NCBI GenBank assembly: GCA_018713145.1
Contig: DVFP01000021.1
Location: forward strand, 1-64,000
Length of the DNA: 64,000 bases
Direction of reading: 5' to 3'
Origin: Candidatus Scybalocola faecavium
GTDB taxonomy: Bacteria > Bacillota > Clostridia > Lachnospirales > Lachnospiraceae
Shown: positions 1 through 8,800 of the stretch, piece after piece
Position numbering within the stretch: position 1 is the first letter of the stretch
Layout of the letters: the number at the start of each line of letters is the position of its first letter
Notes under the pieces: generated by a model
What the model saw: only the letters and a program-made list of their open reading frames with translations
Told to the model about the DNA's origin: nothing
Databases searched by the model: none
Made by a program: the position numbers and the translations under genes

Positions 1-130
1 CCTTGAACAGGAGATGCTTATATTATAACTGGAAATTTTGGCCGCTTAATGTGTCCTTGGCTGACCGCCATTTAAGTCACAGGTTGGCCGCCAAATATGG
101 CACAGGTGGCCGTTTAGGCTGGCAGTCTGC
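1..130. repeat. Short GC-rich direct repeats (TGGCCGCY... about every 22-23 bp), possibly the end of an IS21-like element extending left of the window
   Basis: TGGCCGCTTAATGTGTCC / TGACCGCCATTTAAGTCACAGG / TGGCCGCCAAATATGGCACAGG / TGGCCGTTTAGGC start at about 39, 62, 85 and 107; no transposase ORF is visible in the window. Confidence 0.35.
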
Positions 131-460
131 ATTTTTTGAAAATTTGTGAAATATATGGTTTTGCAAAATGGTATTTAACATATGGATAGCTTAATACAAT
201 TGAAACAGATTTACAAAGAAATTTTGTTAAAATGGATAAGAGGAAAATTTTAGGGAATTCCAGAGAAATATAAAACATATCTGATTAGTAGTAATTTACC
301 ACCAGATGTTGTGGAAATGCCGTGCTACTATTGAGCTGGTAGTATTGATGTCAAAAGACAGAAAATAGAACGGAGAAAAGTACACAGTAATGGAATAGCA
401 GTCCAGTCCGGATCTCCATTCCCCCGCCTGAAATCCCCCAATCCCCCCTCGCCCCATGAA

Positions 461-489
461 TTGACACCCTGTAGTTATAATGCTATAAT
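461..489 (+). promoter_or_regulatory. Sigma-A promoter of GNAT gene with BlaI-like half sites
   Basis: TTGACA (461-466), 17 nt, TATAAT (484-489); flanking TGTAGTT and AACTACA half sites. Confidence 0.7.
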
Positions 490-530
490 AAATAAAACTA
501 CAAACCGTCAATTAATCAAAGGAGATCACT

Positions 531-1046
531 ATGATATTTATGGAAACGGATCGTTTGGTCATCCGCAATATCGAACCCAAGGACGTAGATATAATGTATG
601 ACTATCGTAACAATGAAATCTGCGCCAGGTATCAGCGGGGGCAGGCAAGGGACTATGATCGTATCCGTGTACTGGCAGAACGCCGCAAGGACGATAGAGT
701 ATCCGTTAAAGCGCCCTTTATGGCAGCGGTTGCTTTGAAAGAATCCGATGAAATGGTGGGGGAAATTGTTGTGGTGCCCGGCGAAGGCACTATCTCACTG
801 GGCTATACATTTTCCTTTAGACACCAGAGGAAAGGTTATGCCTATGAATCATTAACAGGGCTTATCAATCTGCTCCATGAGCGTTACCCGGAGCGGGCCT
901 TTGTCAGTTTTACAGAACCTGAGAATGAACCCAGTATAGCTCTGCTGAAAAAATTAGGATACAAAGATATGGGCTATGTTCCGTCTGAGAAATCTCAGAT
1001 GTTTGGCAAATGGTTAAATCAGGCAGAGAAAACAGAGAGAGTATAA
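531..1046 (+). CDS. GNAT family N-acetyltransferase
   Basis: METDRLVIRNIEPKD... GNAT-like fold signature (ALKESDEMVGEIVVVP, ISLGYTFSFRHQRKGYAYESL); RBS aaaggaga upstream. Confidence 0.85.
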   Translation: MIFMETDRLVIRNIEPKDVDIMYDYRNNEICARYQRGQARDYDRIRVLAERRKDDRVSVKAPFMAAVALKESDEMVGEIVVVPGEGTISLGYTFSFRHQRKGYAYESLTGLINLLHERYPERAFVSFTEPENEPSIALLKKLGYKDMGYVPSEKSQMFGKWLNQAEKTERV

Positions 1047-1134
1047 GCAGCAGGGGAATACCAGATGATATGTATATTCTGCGTAGTGCATGCTTTAACA
1101 CTTTACAGGTCTGTTAATAAAAGTTGCTCATTGA

Positions 1135-1163
1135 TTGACAATATGTAGTTTAAATGCTATAAT
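1135..1163 (+). promoter_or_regulatory. Promoter/operator of blaI-like gene
   Basis: TTGACA (1135-1140), 17 nt, TATAAT (1158-1163); near-copy of the promoter at 461-525. Confidence 0.75.
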
Positions 1164-1205
1164 AAATAAAACTACAAACCATCAATTAATTAAAGGGGGT
1201 ATAAT

Positions 1206-1595
1206 ATGAACCAGCATATTTCCATTTCCGAGTCGGAGTGGCGGGTGATGAAGGTTCTTTGGGATAACCATCCCCAAACACTTCCGGAAATACTGGATCG
1301 ATTGAAGGATACCGGGTGGAGCAAGACGACGATCCAGACGTATCTAGCCCGTCTGGTAAAAAAGGGGGCATTGCTGACGACGCGCCAGGGGAAGGGGTAT
1401 TTGTATGATCCGGCAGTGTCTGAGAGGGACTGCCAGCTTGCGGAAAGCCGCAGCTTTTTAAAACGGGTGTATGACGGATCTCTGTCGGAAATGGTTATGG
1501 GATTTGTAAAAAGCGGTGATCTTTCCCGGGAGGAGTTAAAGGAATTAAGAAATCTCATCGATGAGCAGGAGAAGAAGGATGGAAATCTTAAGTAA
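1206..1595 (+). CDS. BlaI/MecI/CopY family transcriptional repressor
   Basis: ISESEWRVMKVLWDNHPQTLPEILDRL...GWSKTTIQTYLARLVKKG winged-helix motif. Confidence 0.92.
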   Translation: MNQHISISESEWRVMKVLWDNHPQTLPEILDRLKDTGWSKTTIQTYLARLVKKGALLTTRQGKGYLYDPAVSERDCQLAESRSFLKRVYDGSLSEMVMGFVKSGDLSREELKELRNLIDEQEKKDGNLK

Positions 1596-2550
1596 TATTT
1601 TTTATGGCATGATTTTTGTTTCTGCCATGGGCAGCGTATTTTGTCTTTTGTCCCTTTTGGCAAGTCATATTTTGGGATGTACTTTACCTTTGTGGTTTTC
1701 CTTGTGTGGCATGGCATTTTTTTTATTTCCCTTCCTTTCTCCGGACGTATTTTTTATATCTCCGGAAAAAGAGGAATGGTTTAGGGGCTTTTATATTGCC
1801 TGCCGCATATGGATCGGGGGATGCGTCGTGCTTGTTGTGGGACTCAGCCTGCGGACTTTGCTGGCCAGGCGGGCGTTAAAAAGCTGCCGGATGTGCGACA
1901 GCAAGCGAATCAGGGAGGCGTGTTTTCAGACCGCTGCCCGGATGGGACTTAAGAAAATGCCCGGGCTGTATTGGGGGACTTTGGATCAGCCGATATGTGT
2001 TGCCGGGGCAGTGGGTCCGGTGATCCTTATGAATGAGGAAATCGTGGAAAAGCTCACAGATACGGAATTGATAGCAGTGTTTTTTCATGAGCTGACCCAT
2101 ATGCAGCGGCGGCATATTCTTTTGGAGCGTATTTATGACTGTGTGTGCATTTTAAACTGGCCAAATCCCTTTGTCTGGATCGCCAGAAGGGAGTTTTCTC
2201 TTCACTGCGAAACGGATTGCGATGCCCGGGCGTTAAAGGTATCCGGGGGACGGCTGACTCAGATCCAGTACGCTTCGTCGGTCCTTCGCCTGCTGGAACT
2301 GTCCGGAGCCGGAAAGATAAGGACCGGCAGAGAAACCGGCGCCCTTAGCTTTCTTTTTACAAAGCGCAGGATCAAACGGATCCTTACAACGCCATCAAAG
2401 ATTAAAACCGGGATCGTGACGGCGGCATTGGCTCTTTGCCTTGTACTGATGCTGATCTTTTCCATGGGATTCAGCAGACAGCATTTTTATCCTTATCCGG
2501 CTTATAACGTGGGAAATGAATATGCGGCAGGGGCACAAGGTGACCGCTGA
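1579..2550 (+). CDS. M56 family metallopeptidase (BlaR1-like, no penicillin-binding sensor domain)
   Basis: HELTHMQRRH zinc motif, several TM segments; short (about 323 aa) with no C-terminal sensor. ORF opens at 1561; ATG at 1579 has a better RBS. Confidence 0.88.
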   Translation: MEILSNIFYGMIFVSAMGSVFCLLSLLASHILGCTLPLWFSLCGMAFFLFPFLSPDVFFISPEKEEWFRGFYIACRIWIGGCVVLVVGLSLRTLLARRALKSCRMCDSKRIREACFQTAARMGLKKMPGLYWGTLDQPICVAGAVGPVILMNEEIVEKLTDTELIAVFFHELTHMQRRHILLERIYDCVCILNWPNPFVWIARREFSLHCETDCDARALKVSGGRLTQIQYASSVLRLLELSGAGKIRTGRETGALSFLFTKRRIKRILTTPSKIKTGIVTAALALCLVLMLIFSMGFSRQHFYPYPAYNVGNEYAAGAQGDR

Positions 2551-2607
2551 TCCATGTAAGCAGGATGTGAGCAGCCCCCCTTGTTTTATACCTGTTTATC
2601 GGGGAGC

Positions 2608-2704
2608 ACTTTCATATAACGCGGATTACAGTGCTTTCATATAATGGGGACTACAGTGCCGTGCAGCGTGGTTTACAGTATTTTCATATAATGCGGGTTG
2701 CAGT
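2608..2704. repeat. Degenerate tandem repeat, unit about 25 bp (CTTTCATATAAtGCGGaTTACAGTG)
   Basis: TTTCATATAA at about 2610, 2635 and 2682, each followed by G-rich...TACAGT/TGCAGT. Confidence 0.7.
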
Positions 2705-2734
2705 CAGTGACCCGTATTTTTATAAAAAATAAAT

Positions 2735-2746
2735 CTACAAATGTAG
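2735..2746 (+). promoter_or_regulatory. BlaI-like dyad operator upstream of ABC transporter
   Basis: CTACA-AA-TGTAG dyad; possible promoter TTGCAG (2698-2703), 17 nt, TATAAA (2721-2726). Confidence 0.6.
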
Positions 2747-2763
2747 TTAAAAAGGAGGCAATT

Positions 2764-3660
2764 ATGCAAAGGAATATTGAAATCTGTCATTTTACAAAAA
2801 GGTATAAAAATGGCGTTACGGCCCTGGAGGATGTCAGCTTTCAGGTGGGAAGGGGTGTTTTTGGCTTATTGGGACATAACGGGGCGGGAAAGTCCACGCT
2901 GATGAAAGGGCTGGTGACGGTTCTGGCGCCCTCGTCCGGGCGGATTTGTGTCTGCGGTTATGATACAGTAAAGCAGGGCAGTGAAGTCCGGGCAAGAGTA
3001 GGGTATCTGCCCCAGGAGCTGGCCATGTACCCATCCCTTTCCGTGTTTGATTTTGTAAATTATATGGCATGTCTGAAAGGGGTTCATGACAAAAAAGAAG
3101 TGTATAAGGTGCTGGAGGAAGTGGAAATGGCGGAATTTTCCAGACGCAGGATCGGACAGCTTTCCGGGGGCATGAAGCGGAGAGTGGGCATTGCCCAGGC
3201 TCTTGTGGGAAATCCCCGGATTCTTGTGGTTGACGAGCCTACCGCTGGACTTGATCCGGAGGAGCGGGTGCGTTTTCGGGGCCTTTTGTCCCGGTACGCT
3301 AGGGAGGACCGGACAGTTTTGCTTTCCACCCATATTGTTGAGGATGTGTATCAGCTTTGCGAAAATATTGCTGTTTTGCGGAAGGGCCGCCTGTTTTACG
3401 CCGGTACATCGGCGGCGCTGATGGAGCAGGTGCGGGGCCGGGTAAAAATCCTTCATTTGGAAAATGAGGCCCAGCTCATTGCCCTGCAAAAGAAAGCAGT
3501 AGTATTATCTACAGCCTATGACCGTCAGGGACTGACAGCCAGGATCATGGATGAAAATGGGGTGTTTTCTCAAAACGGCGGATTTTTACAGGCGGAACCG
3601 GCTGAGGTGACCCTGGAGGACGCATATGTGTATTGTATGGGAGGAAAGGCTCATGAATAA
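2764..3660 (+). CDS. ABC transporter ATP-binding protein
   Basis: GLLGHNGAGKST Walker A, LSGGMKRRVGIAQAL signature, ILVVDEPTAGLDP Walker B. Confidence 0.95.
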   Translation: MQRNIEICHFTKRYKNGVTALEDVSFQVGRGVFGLLGHNGAGKSTLMKGLVTVLAPSSGRICVCGYDTVKQGSEVRARVGYLPQELAMYPSLSVFDFVNYMACLKGVHDKKEVYKVLEEVEMAEFSRRRIGQLSGGMKRRVGIAQALVGNPRILVVDEPTAGLDPEERVRFRGLLSRYAREDRTVLLSTHIVEDVYQLCENIAVLRKGRLFYAGTSAALMEQVRGRVKILHLENEAQLIALQKKAVVLSTAYDRQGLTARIMDENGVFSQNGGFLQAEPAEVTLEDAYVYCMGGKAHE

Positions 3661-4414
3661 AATGTTTGCAGTGATCCATTATGAGTTTAAAATGCAGTTT
3701 TTCCGTCTTGGGTCATGGGGGGTTTTTGCTGCCGCGGCAGTCCTTTCTCTGCTGGATAATTTCCCGTCAGCCGGAAATCTAGCCCGCCTGGAGTTTTTAA
3801 AAGATCCGGCATATTTTGTGTACCGGGTCATGAGCCTGGACAGTCTCGTGTTGTTATTTGGCTTAATGTTTTTGCTGGCGGGGCGTATCCCTCTGGATAG
3901 AAAAACCGGGATGACGCCTGTGCTTATGGCGTCCCGCCTGAAAAAATGGCAGTATGTATCCGGGAAGCTGCTGGGGGGATTTTTGTATGTTTACGCTATG
4001 GTATGCATTTTCCTTCTGGCAGATACGGTCATTTACTTTATTGCCGCGCCCTTTAAGGCAGCATTGGCCGACTGTGCCATCCCTCTGGCTAAAGCGTGGA
4101 TTTTCTGCGCCTTTCCGGTAAGCTTGTGTGTAAGCTTTTGTTCAGTGGCATTGGCGGGAATGATGGATATTCGTCTGTTTTATATTCTTGCTGCCATATA
4201 CTTTGGGGTTAATGCCATGTATGTCGGTTCGGCGGAGACTATGCCCTTTTATCTGCTGACCAGCGGTGACCTGGTCCGTCTGTTGTGGGTGCATCCTAGG
4301 TGGCCCTTTGTAACTATGGAAAGCGTGTGGGCTAATGGAGCCTTTCTTTTGGGAACCGGGCTTGGAGCGGGATGCCTTTTGTTTTTAAAACATAAATTTT
4401 GGAGGGTACAATGA
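3656..4414 (+). CDS. ABC transporter permease-like membrane protein
   Basis: Multiple hydrophobic helices, directly downstream of and overlapping the ATPase gene. Confidence 0.75.
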   Translation, partial: NKMFAVIHYEFKMQFFRLGSWGVFAAAAVLSLLDNFPSAGNLARLEFLKDPAYFVYRVMSLDSLVLLFGLMFLLAGRIPLDRKTGMTPVLMASRLKKWQYVSGKLLGGFLYVYAMVCIFLLADTVIYFIAAPFKAALADCAIPLAKAWIFCAFPVSLCVSFCSVALAGMMDIRLFYILAAIYFGVNAMYVGSAETMPFYLLTSGDLVRLLWVHPRWPFVTMESVWANGAFLLGTGLGAGCLLFLKHKFWRVQ

Positions 4415-5064
4415 CGGATCAAACAAAAAATAAGATGATAACAGAGCAAATGAAAAATGAGATAAAGATCATGGGAATCAATTTTTTTATTGTGTCCGGG
4501 GCGCTTTTGACAGGGATCCTTGTGTTGGGAGGTATTTCCGGAGAGCTACTTGATTTTTATCCGGTGAGCTTTGAAGTGATCTTTCCTTTTTTTACAGCCA
4601 TTGCTGTGGGAGAATGGGGAAAGATAAAGGCAGACAGTAATTTTGACATGATCGCCGCTCAGACCCGGTCTCTTTTTAAATGGACCACCTTAAGGTACTT
4701 TACAGTTTTTGGCATTTCAGGTGTTTTTGCCATCCTGACCATGGCAGGGGCATCCCTGATCCGTTATCAGCGGCCTTTATGGGAACTGATGGCCATGTAT
4801 TTTCCTACGGCGTTCTTTTTATCCTCTTTATGCGGGCTGGCGGGCATCCTGTGCCGGCAGGAGCATATAGCTGCCTTAGTCAGCGGTATCGTATGGATGG
4901 TTATGCTTTTGGTGAGGAGTTTGCTGAGAATACCCGGCATAGAGTATATTTACCTGTTTATCCGGTTTGCCGGGGATGAGAATCATATCTGGCTGTGGAA
5001 TAAGGGAATCCTTACATTGATGGGTTTTGTTTTGTGGGGGATGATTTACCGGATTTTAAAATAA
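4411..5064 (+). CDS. Membrane protein, probable second permease subunit of the ABC system
   Basis: About 6 TM helices, ATGA-type coupling with previous gene. Confidence 0.65.
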   Translation: MTDQTKNKMITEQMKNEIKIMGINFFIVSGALLTGILVLGGISGELLDFYPVSFEVIFPFFTAIAVGEWGKIKADSNFDMIAAQTRSLFKWTTLRYFTVFGISGVFAILTMAGASLIRYQRPLWELMAMYFPTAFFLSSLCGLAGILCRQEHIAALVSGIVWMVMLLVRSLLRIPGIEYIYLFIRFAGDENHIWLWNKGILTLMGFVLWGMIYRILK

Positions 5065-5068
5065 AAAA

Positions 5069-5149
5069 TGCGGATGACAGGAATCGAACCTGCACACCGA
5101 AGTACCAGATCCTAAGTCTGGCGCGTCTGCCAGTTCCGCCACATCCGCA
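5069..5149 (-). tRNA. tRNA-Leu (anticodon TAG)
   Basis: Reverse complement TGCGGATGTGGCGGAACTGGCAGACGCGCCAGACTTAGGATCTGG...GGTTCGATTCCTGTCATCCGCA folds as a cloverleaf. Confidence 0.95.
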
Positions 5150-5153
5150 TAAT

Positions 5154-5225
5154 GAGACATCGGGGGTTCGAACCCCGGACACCCAGATTAAAAGTCTGGT
5201 GCTCTACCAACTGAGCTAATATCCC
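5154..5225 (-). tRNA. tRNA-Lys (anticodon TTT)
   Basis: Reverse complement GGGATATTAGCTCAGTTGGTAGAGCACCAGACTTTTAATCTGG...GGTTCGAACCCCCGATGTCTC. Confidence 0.93.
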
Positions 5226-5265
5226 ATAACAATATAAATGCAGGGTCGTTTATTACCCTGCAAAC

Positions 5266-5337
5266 TGGGCTAGCTGGATTCGAACCAGCGTAATGCAGGA
5301 GTCAAAGTCCTGTGCCTTACCGCTTGGCGATAGCCCA
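5266..5337 (-). tRNA. tRNA-Gln (anticodon TTG)
   Basis: Reverse complement TGGGCTATCGCCAAGCGGTAAGGCACAGGACTTTGACTCCTG...GGTTCGAATCCAGCTAGCCCA. Confidence 0.95.
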
Positions 5338-5460
5338 TCAATAATCCATTCTGTGAAACGATATTAATGATAGCAAAATCAGGCGTTTTTGTCAACAGTT
5401 TTTCCGTGTATAAATTTTTATTTGCCGGGCCATCCTAATGAAGGTAAGGAGGAATGTATT

Positions 5461-5778
5461 ATGACAAATTTAAAATGTAATGCAAAAAACTGTATCCACA
5501 ATGAAAGCCCGTATTGCTGTATTTCCCATATTTGTGTTGGAGGAACAAAGGCTATGACTGAGTCAGAGACTTGCTGCGACAATTTCCAGGAACGCCGGGA
5601 AAATGCAATGAACAGTTGCTGCAGCAAGGAGAAAAATCCTATGGTGGATATTGAATGTAAAGCAAGCCATTGTATTTACAATGAAGCCTTCCGCTGTCAG
5701 GCAAAGGAAGTCTGTATTTCCGGTCCCAGCGCCAGTGTTTGCGATGAAACCCGCTGCTCTACTTTTAAGGCCAGATAG
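5461..5778 (+). CDS. DUF1540 domain-containing protein (two Cys-rich repeats)
   Basis: Two CxxxxCxYNE/HNE...C...C blocks; ATG at 5461 follows AAGGAGG; ends in TAG. Confidence 0.8.
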   Translation: MTNLKCNAKNCIHNESPYCCISHICVGGTKAMTESETCCDNFQERRENAMNSCCSKEKNPMVDIECKASHCIYNEAFRCQAKEVCISGPSASVCDETRCSTFKAR

Positions 5779-6077
5779 GATGCGGACTTAAAAGCGAGAA
5801 CCGCAGCTCTTCATTTTGGAAGAGGGACTTTTGCCCGGGGCTTGATTTAAACGATGACTTTGGCAGGAACTACGGCAGTTTCAGGCTGGCCGCGCCGGCT
5901 GGAAAATTTCTTCTGGCGCGGCTGTATGCCGGGCATTTCTATGTATATCCGCCTGTTTTTTTGGAGAATGTGTAACTATTCCGTCAGATCTGCGCATTTT
6001 CTGGGCAGACCGTGAGAAAATGATTTAAGAGTGCAAAAATCTCATCGACTAAGGCGATTTGAAATGGATTTTTGCAT

Positions 6078-6105
6078 GTAATAGTTCAGTTGGCTGAACT
6101 GTTAC
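6078..6105. other. Stem-loop upstream of citrate synthase promoter
   Basis: GTAATAGTTCAG-TTGG-CTGAACTGTTAC, 12-bp stem with one wobble. Confidence 0.75.
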
Positions 6106-6134
6106 AAGAATGTTTTGAAAATAGGATTAAAAGG

Positions 6135-6164
6135 TTGACAATTTTGTGACATTTCATTTATAAT
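6135..6164 (+). promoter_or_regulatory. Promoter of citrate synthase
   Basis: TTGACA (6135-6140), 18 nt, TATAAT (6159-6164). Confidence 0.75.
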
Positions 6165-6441
6165 GGTAGAACAGAGCATTTTACATATAGACAAGATCAT
6201 CTGCTAAGCGCAGGATATGCAGTAGTAGGTATATCTGCTGCTAACATTCAAAGATCCTGCAGTTATTATTCATTTCGTGGTTGTTGCTGGGAGGATGACA
6301 GGATTATATTTTCCCGGACAAACAGATTTAATCCCCAGGATGTACCTGTAAAATTGTTATCATTGTATTAAAAGCCGATCCGATGTTTCTTTCGGAGGAT
6401 GACTTTTACTATTTTTTAAATATTAGAGAGGTGGGTGGCTT

Positions 6442-7806
6442 ATGGCTGAGAGAGATATTAATGAAATCACACCGGAGATTTTAGAGTATGCCCATATGTG
6501 CAACGATAGTGGTGTGATTAATCCGGAGCTTTACACAAAGTATGATGTAAAGCGGGGGCTTAGAGATATTAACGGAAAGGGTGTTGTGGCTGGCCTGACA
6601 CATATTTCCGATATTATTTCGTCAAAGGTTGTAGACGGAAAGTCTGTGCCCTGTGATGGTGAGCTGTATTTCCGCGGAATCAATATTAATGATATTGTTC
6701 ATGGATTTATCAGTGAAAAGCGGTTTGGATTTGAAGAGGTGGCCTATCTGCTTTTATTTGGCAATCTTCCCGACAAAGCCCAGCTGACGGAGTTTAAGAA
6801 GGTATTATCTTCCTATCGCTCCCTGCCTACAAACTTTGTCCGGGATGTTATTATGAAGGCTCCAAGTAATGATATGATGAACACATTGGCACGCAGCGTT
6901 TTAACACTGTACGCTTATGATGATAAGCCGGATGATACAACCATTCCCAATGTGCTGCGTCAGTCCCTGATGCTCATTAGTGTATTTCCGATGCTGTCTG
7001 TGTACGGCTATCAGGCGTATAATCATTATATTTGCGGAGATAGTTTCTATATACATAACCCGGATCCGGAGCTTTCTACAGCTGAGAATATTCTGCGTAT
7101 GCTCCGCCCGAATATGAGCTATACCGCTATGGAAGCAACTGTACTGGATCTGGCTTTAGTGCTCCATATGGATCATGGCGGCGGTAATAACTCTACATTT
7201 ACTACCCATGTAGTTTCCTCTTCCGGTACGGATACTTATTCTACTATTGCGGCAGCCCTTGGCTCGTTAAAGGGACCGAAGCATGGCGGCGCGAATATTA
7301 AGGTAGTGGAAATGTTCCAGGATATGAAGGCGCATTTAAGAGATCCTAAGGATGAGGATGAAGTAAGAGCGTACTTGAAAAAGCTGCTCCATAAAGAGGC
7401 TTTTGATAAGAAGGGGCTTATTTATGGTATGGGACATGCAGTTTATTCCATTTCTGACCCGCGAGCGACGATTTTTAAAGCTTTCGTTGAAAAACTGGCT
7501 GTGGAAAAACACAGAGAAAATGATTTTGAGCTGTATTCCATGATCGAACGGCTGGCGCCGGAGGTCATTGGAGAGGAACGCCGTATTTATAAAGGTGTCA
7601 GTGCGAATGTTGACTTTTACAGCGGCTTTGTTTACAGTATGCTGGATCTGCCCACCAAGCTTTTTACACCAATGTTTGCCACTGCCCGTATTGTAGGCTG
7701 GAGTGCCCACCGTATTGAAGAGCTGATCAATTCAGATAAGATCATCCGTCCGGCTTATAAGGCGGTTCAGGAGCATTTGCCCTATGTGCCTTTGGAAGAA
7801 AGGTAG
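6442..7806 (+). CDS. Citrate/2-methylcitrate synthase
   Basis: LHMDHGGGNNSTF, GSLKGPKHGGAN, GMGHAVYSISDPRA, NVDFYSGFVY motifs. Confidence 0.95.
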   Translation: MAERDINEITPEILEYAHMCNDSGVINPELYTKYDVKRGLRDINGKGVVAGLTHISDIISSKVVDGKSVPCDGELYFRGININDIVHGFISEKRFGFEEVAYLLLFGNLPDKAQLTEFKKVLSSYRSLPTNFVRDVIMKAPSNDMMNTLARSVLTLYAYDDKPDDTTIPNVLRQSLMLISVFPMLSVYGYQAYNHYICGDSFYIHNPDPELSTAENILRMLRPNMSYTAMEATVLDLALVLHMDHGGGNNSTFTTHVVSSSGTDTYSTIAAALGSLKGPKHGGANIKVVEMFQDMKAHLRDPKDEDEVRAYLKKLLHKEAFDKKGLIYGMGHAVYSISDPRATIFKAFVEKLAVEKHRENDFELYSMIERLAPEVIGEERRIYKGVSANVDFYSGFVYSMLDLPTKLFTPMFATARIVGWSAHRIEELINSDKIIRPAYKAVQEHLPYVPLEER

Positions 7807-7860
7807 AAGGCAGCCTAAGTTTGGGTTACAGATCCACAGATGATGGAGAAAGATCATATT

Positions 7861-8325
7861 ATGGAAATTGAGAGAAAGTTTCTTGTTAAAAGGATGCCCC
7901 AAGATTTGGACCAGTATCCGTGTCATCAGATCGAACAGGGATATTTGTGTACGGATCCGGTGGTGCGGATCCGGCGTCAGGATCATGAGTATTTTCTTAC
8001 TTATAAGTCTTCCGGATTAATGGCCCGCCAGGAGTATAATCTGGATCTGAATGAAACTGCTTATGTTCACCTGAAAGAGAAGATCGATGGAAATCTTATT
8101 ACGAAAAAGAGATATTGTATTCCGCTTAACAGTTTTTTGACTGTGGAGCTGGATGTGTTTGAAGGGACTTTTTCGGGGGTGATTCTGGCGGAGGTGGAGT
8201 TTGCCACTGTGGATGAGGCGCAAAGGTTTGATCCGCCGGAATGGTTCGGCCAGGAAGTGACTTGGTCGCCAAAGTACCATAACAGTACGTTAAGTCAGGC
8301 GGATCCCATGGATTATAAAAAATAG
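7861..8325 (+). CDS. CYTH domain-containing protein
   Basis: MEIERKFLV N-terminal motif, VRIRRQ, ITKKRY, VELDVFEG, EVEF. Confidence 0.92.
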   Translation: MEIERKFLVKRMPQDLDQYPCHQIEQGYLCTDPVVRIRRQDHEYFLTYKSSGLMARQEYNLDLNETAYVHLKEKIDGNLITKKRYCIPLNSFLTVELDVFEGTFSGVILAEVEFATVDEAQRFDPPEWFGQEVTWSPKYHNSTLSQADPMDYKK

Positions 8326-8519
8326 CTTTCTTTTGTATGTTTTTTTGAAACGGATCTTTCGCACAGGAACTTTTACATGTATTGTAACAAACTTCCAACA
8401 TATATTTTCAGGTATTGCAGATAATACCATTACAGACATAAAGATGATATGAACGTCAAAATACCTTTTGATGTCCTGATTATAAATATGTCTGAATATC
8501 ATATATGGAGGAAAAAACC

Positions 8520-8753
8520 ATGTCAAACACAAGCGGAACAGGTTCCAACGGAAGCCGTATGGAAGTACCTGAAGCAAAAGAAGCAATGAACAGATTTAAA
8601 ATGGAGATTGCCAATGAGCTTGGCGTAAACTTAAAGCAGGGCTACAATGGCGATCTGACCAGCGCTCAGACAGGATCTATCGGAGGCGAGATGGTTCGCC
8701 GTATGATCAAGAAACAGGAAGAGCAGATGTCCGGACAGAATTCCGGTATGTAA
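8520..8753 (+). CDS. Alpha/beta-type small acid-soluble spore protein
   Basis: EVPEAKEAMNRFKMEIANELGV...GDLTSAQTGSIGGEMVRRMIKKQEE. Confidence 0.93.
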   Translation: MSNTSGTGSNGSRMEVPEAKEAMNRFKMEIANELGVNLKQGYNGDLTSAQTGSIGGEMVRRMIKKQEEQMSGQNSGM

Positions 8754-8766
8754 TTAAAAATTAAAT

Positions 8767-8800
8767 GAAGCGCCCCGGCGATGCCGGAGGCGCTTCGTTC
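8767..8800 (+). terminator. Intrinsic terminator-like hairpin after SASP gene
   Basis: GAAGCGCC-CCGGCGATGCCGG-AGGCGCTTC then short T-rich tract. Confidence 0.6.

Noticed and set aside
296-511. Minus-strand ORF upstream of GNAT gene
   Set aside because: Low-complexity translation over an AT-rich promoter region; no family resemblance and no RBS support.
5034-5219. ORF MGDDLPDFKIKNADDRNRTCTPKYQILSLARLPVPPHPHNE...
   Set aside because: It is the antisense translation of tRNA-Leu and tRNA-Lys, a common false ORF over tRNA clusters.
5889-5922. GCCGCGCC...GGCGCGGC inverted repeat as a terminator of the DUF1540 gene
   Set aside because: An 8-bp stem exists but no T-tract follows; function not supportable.
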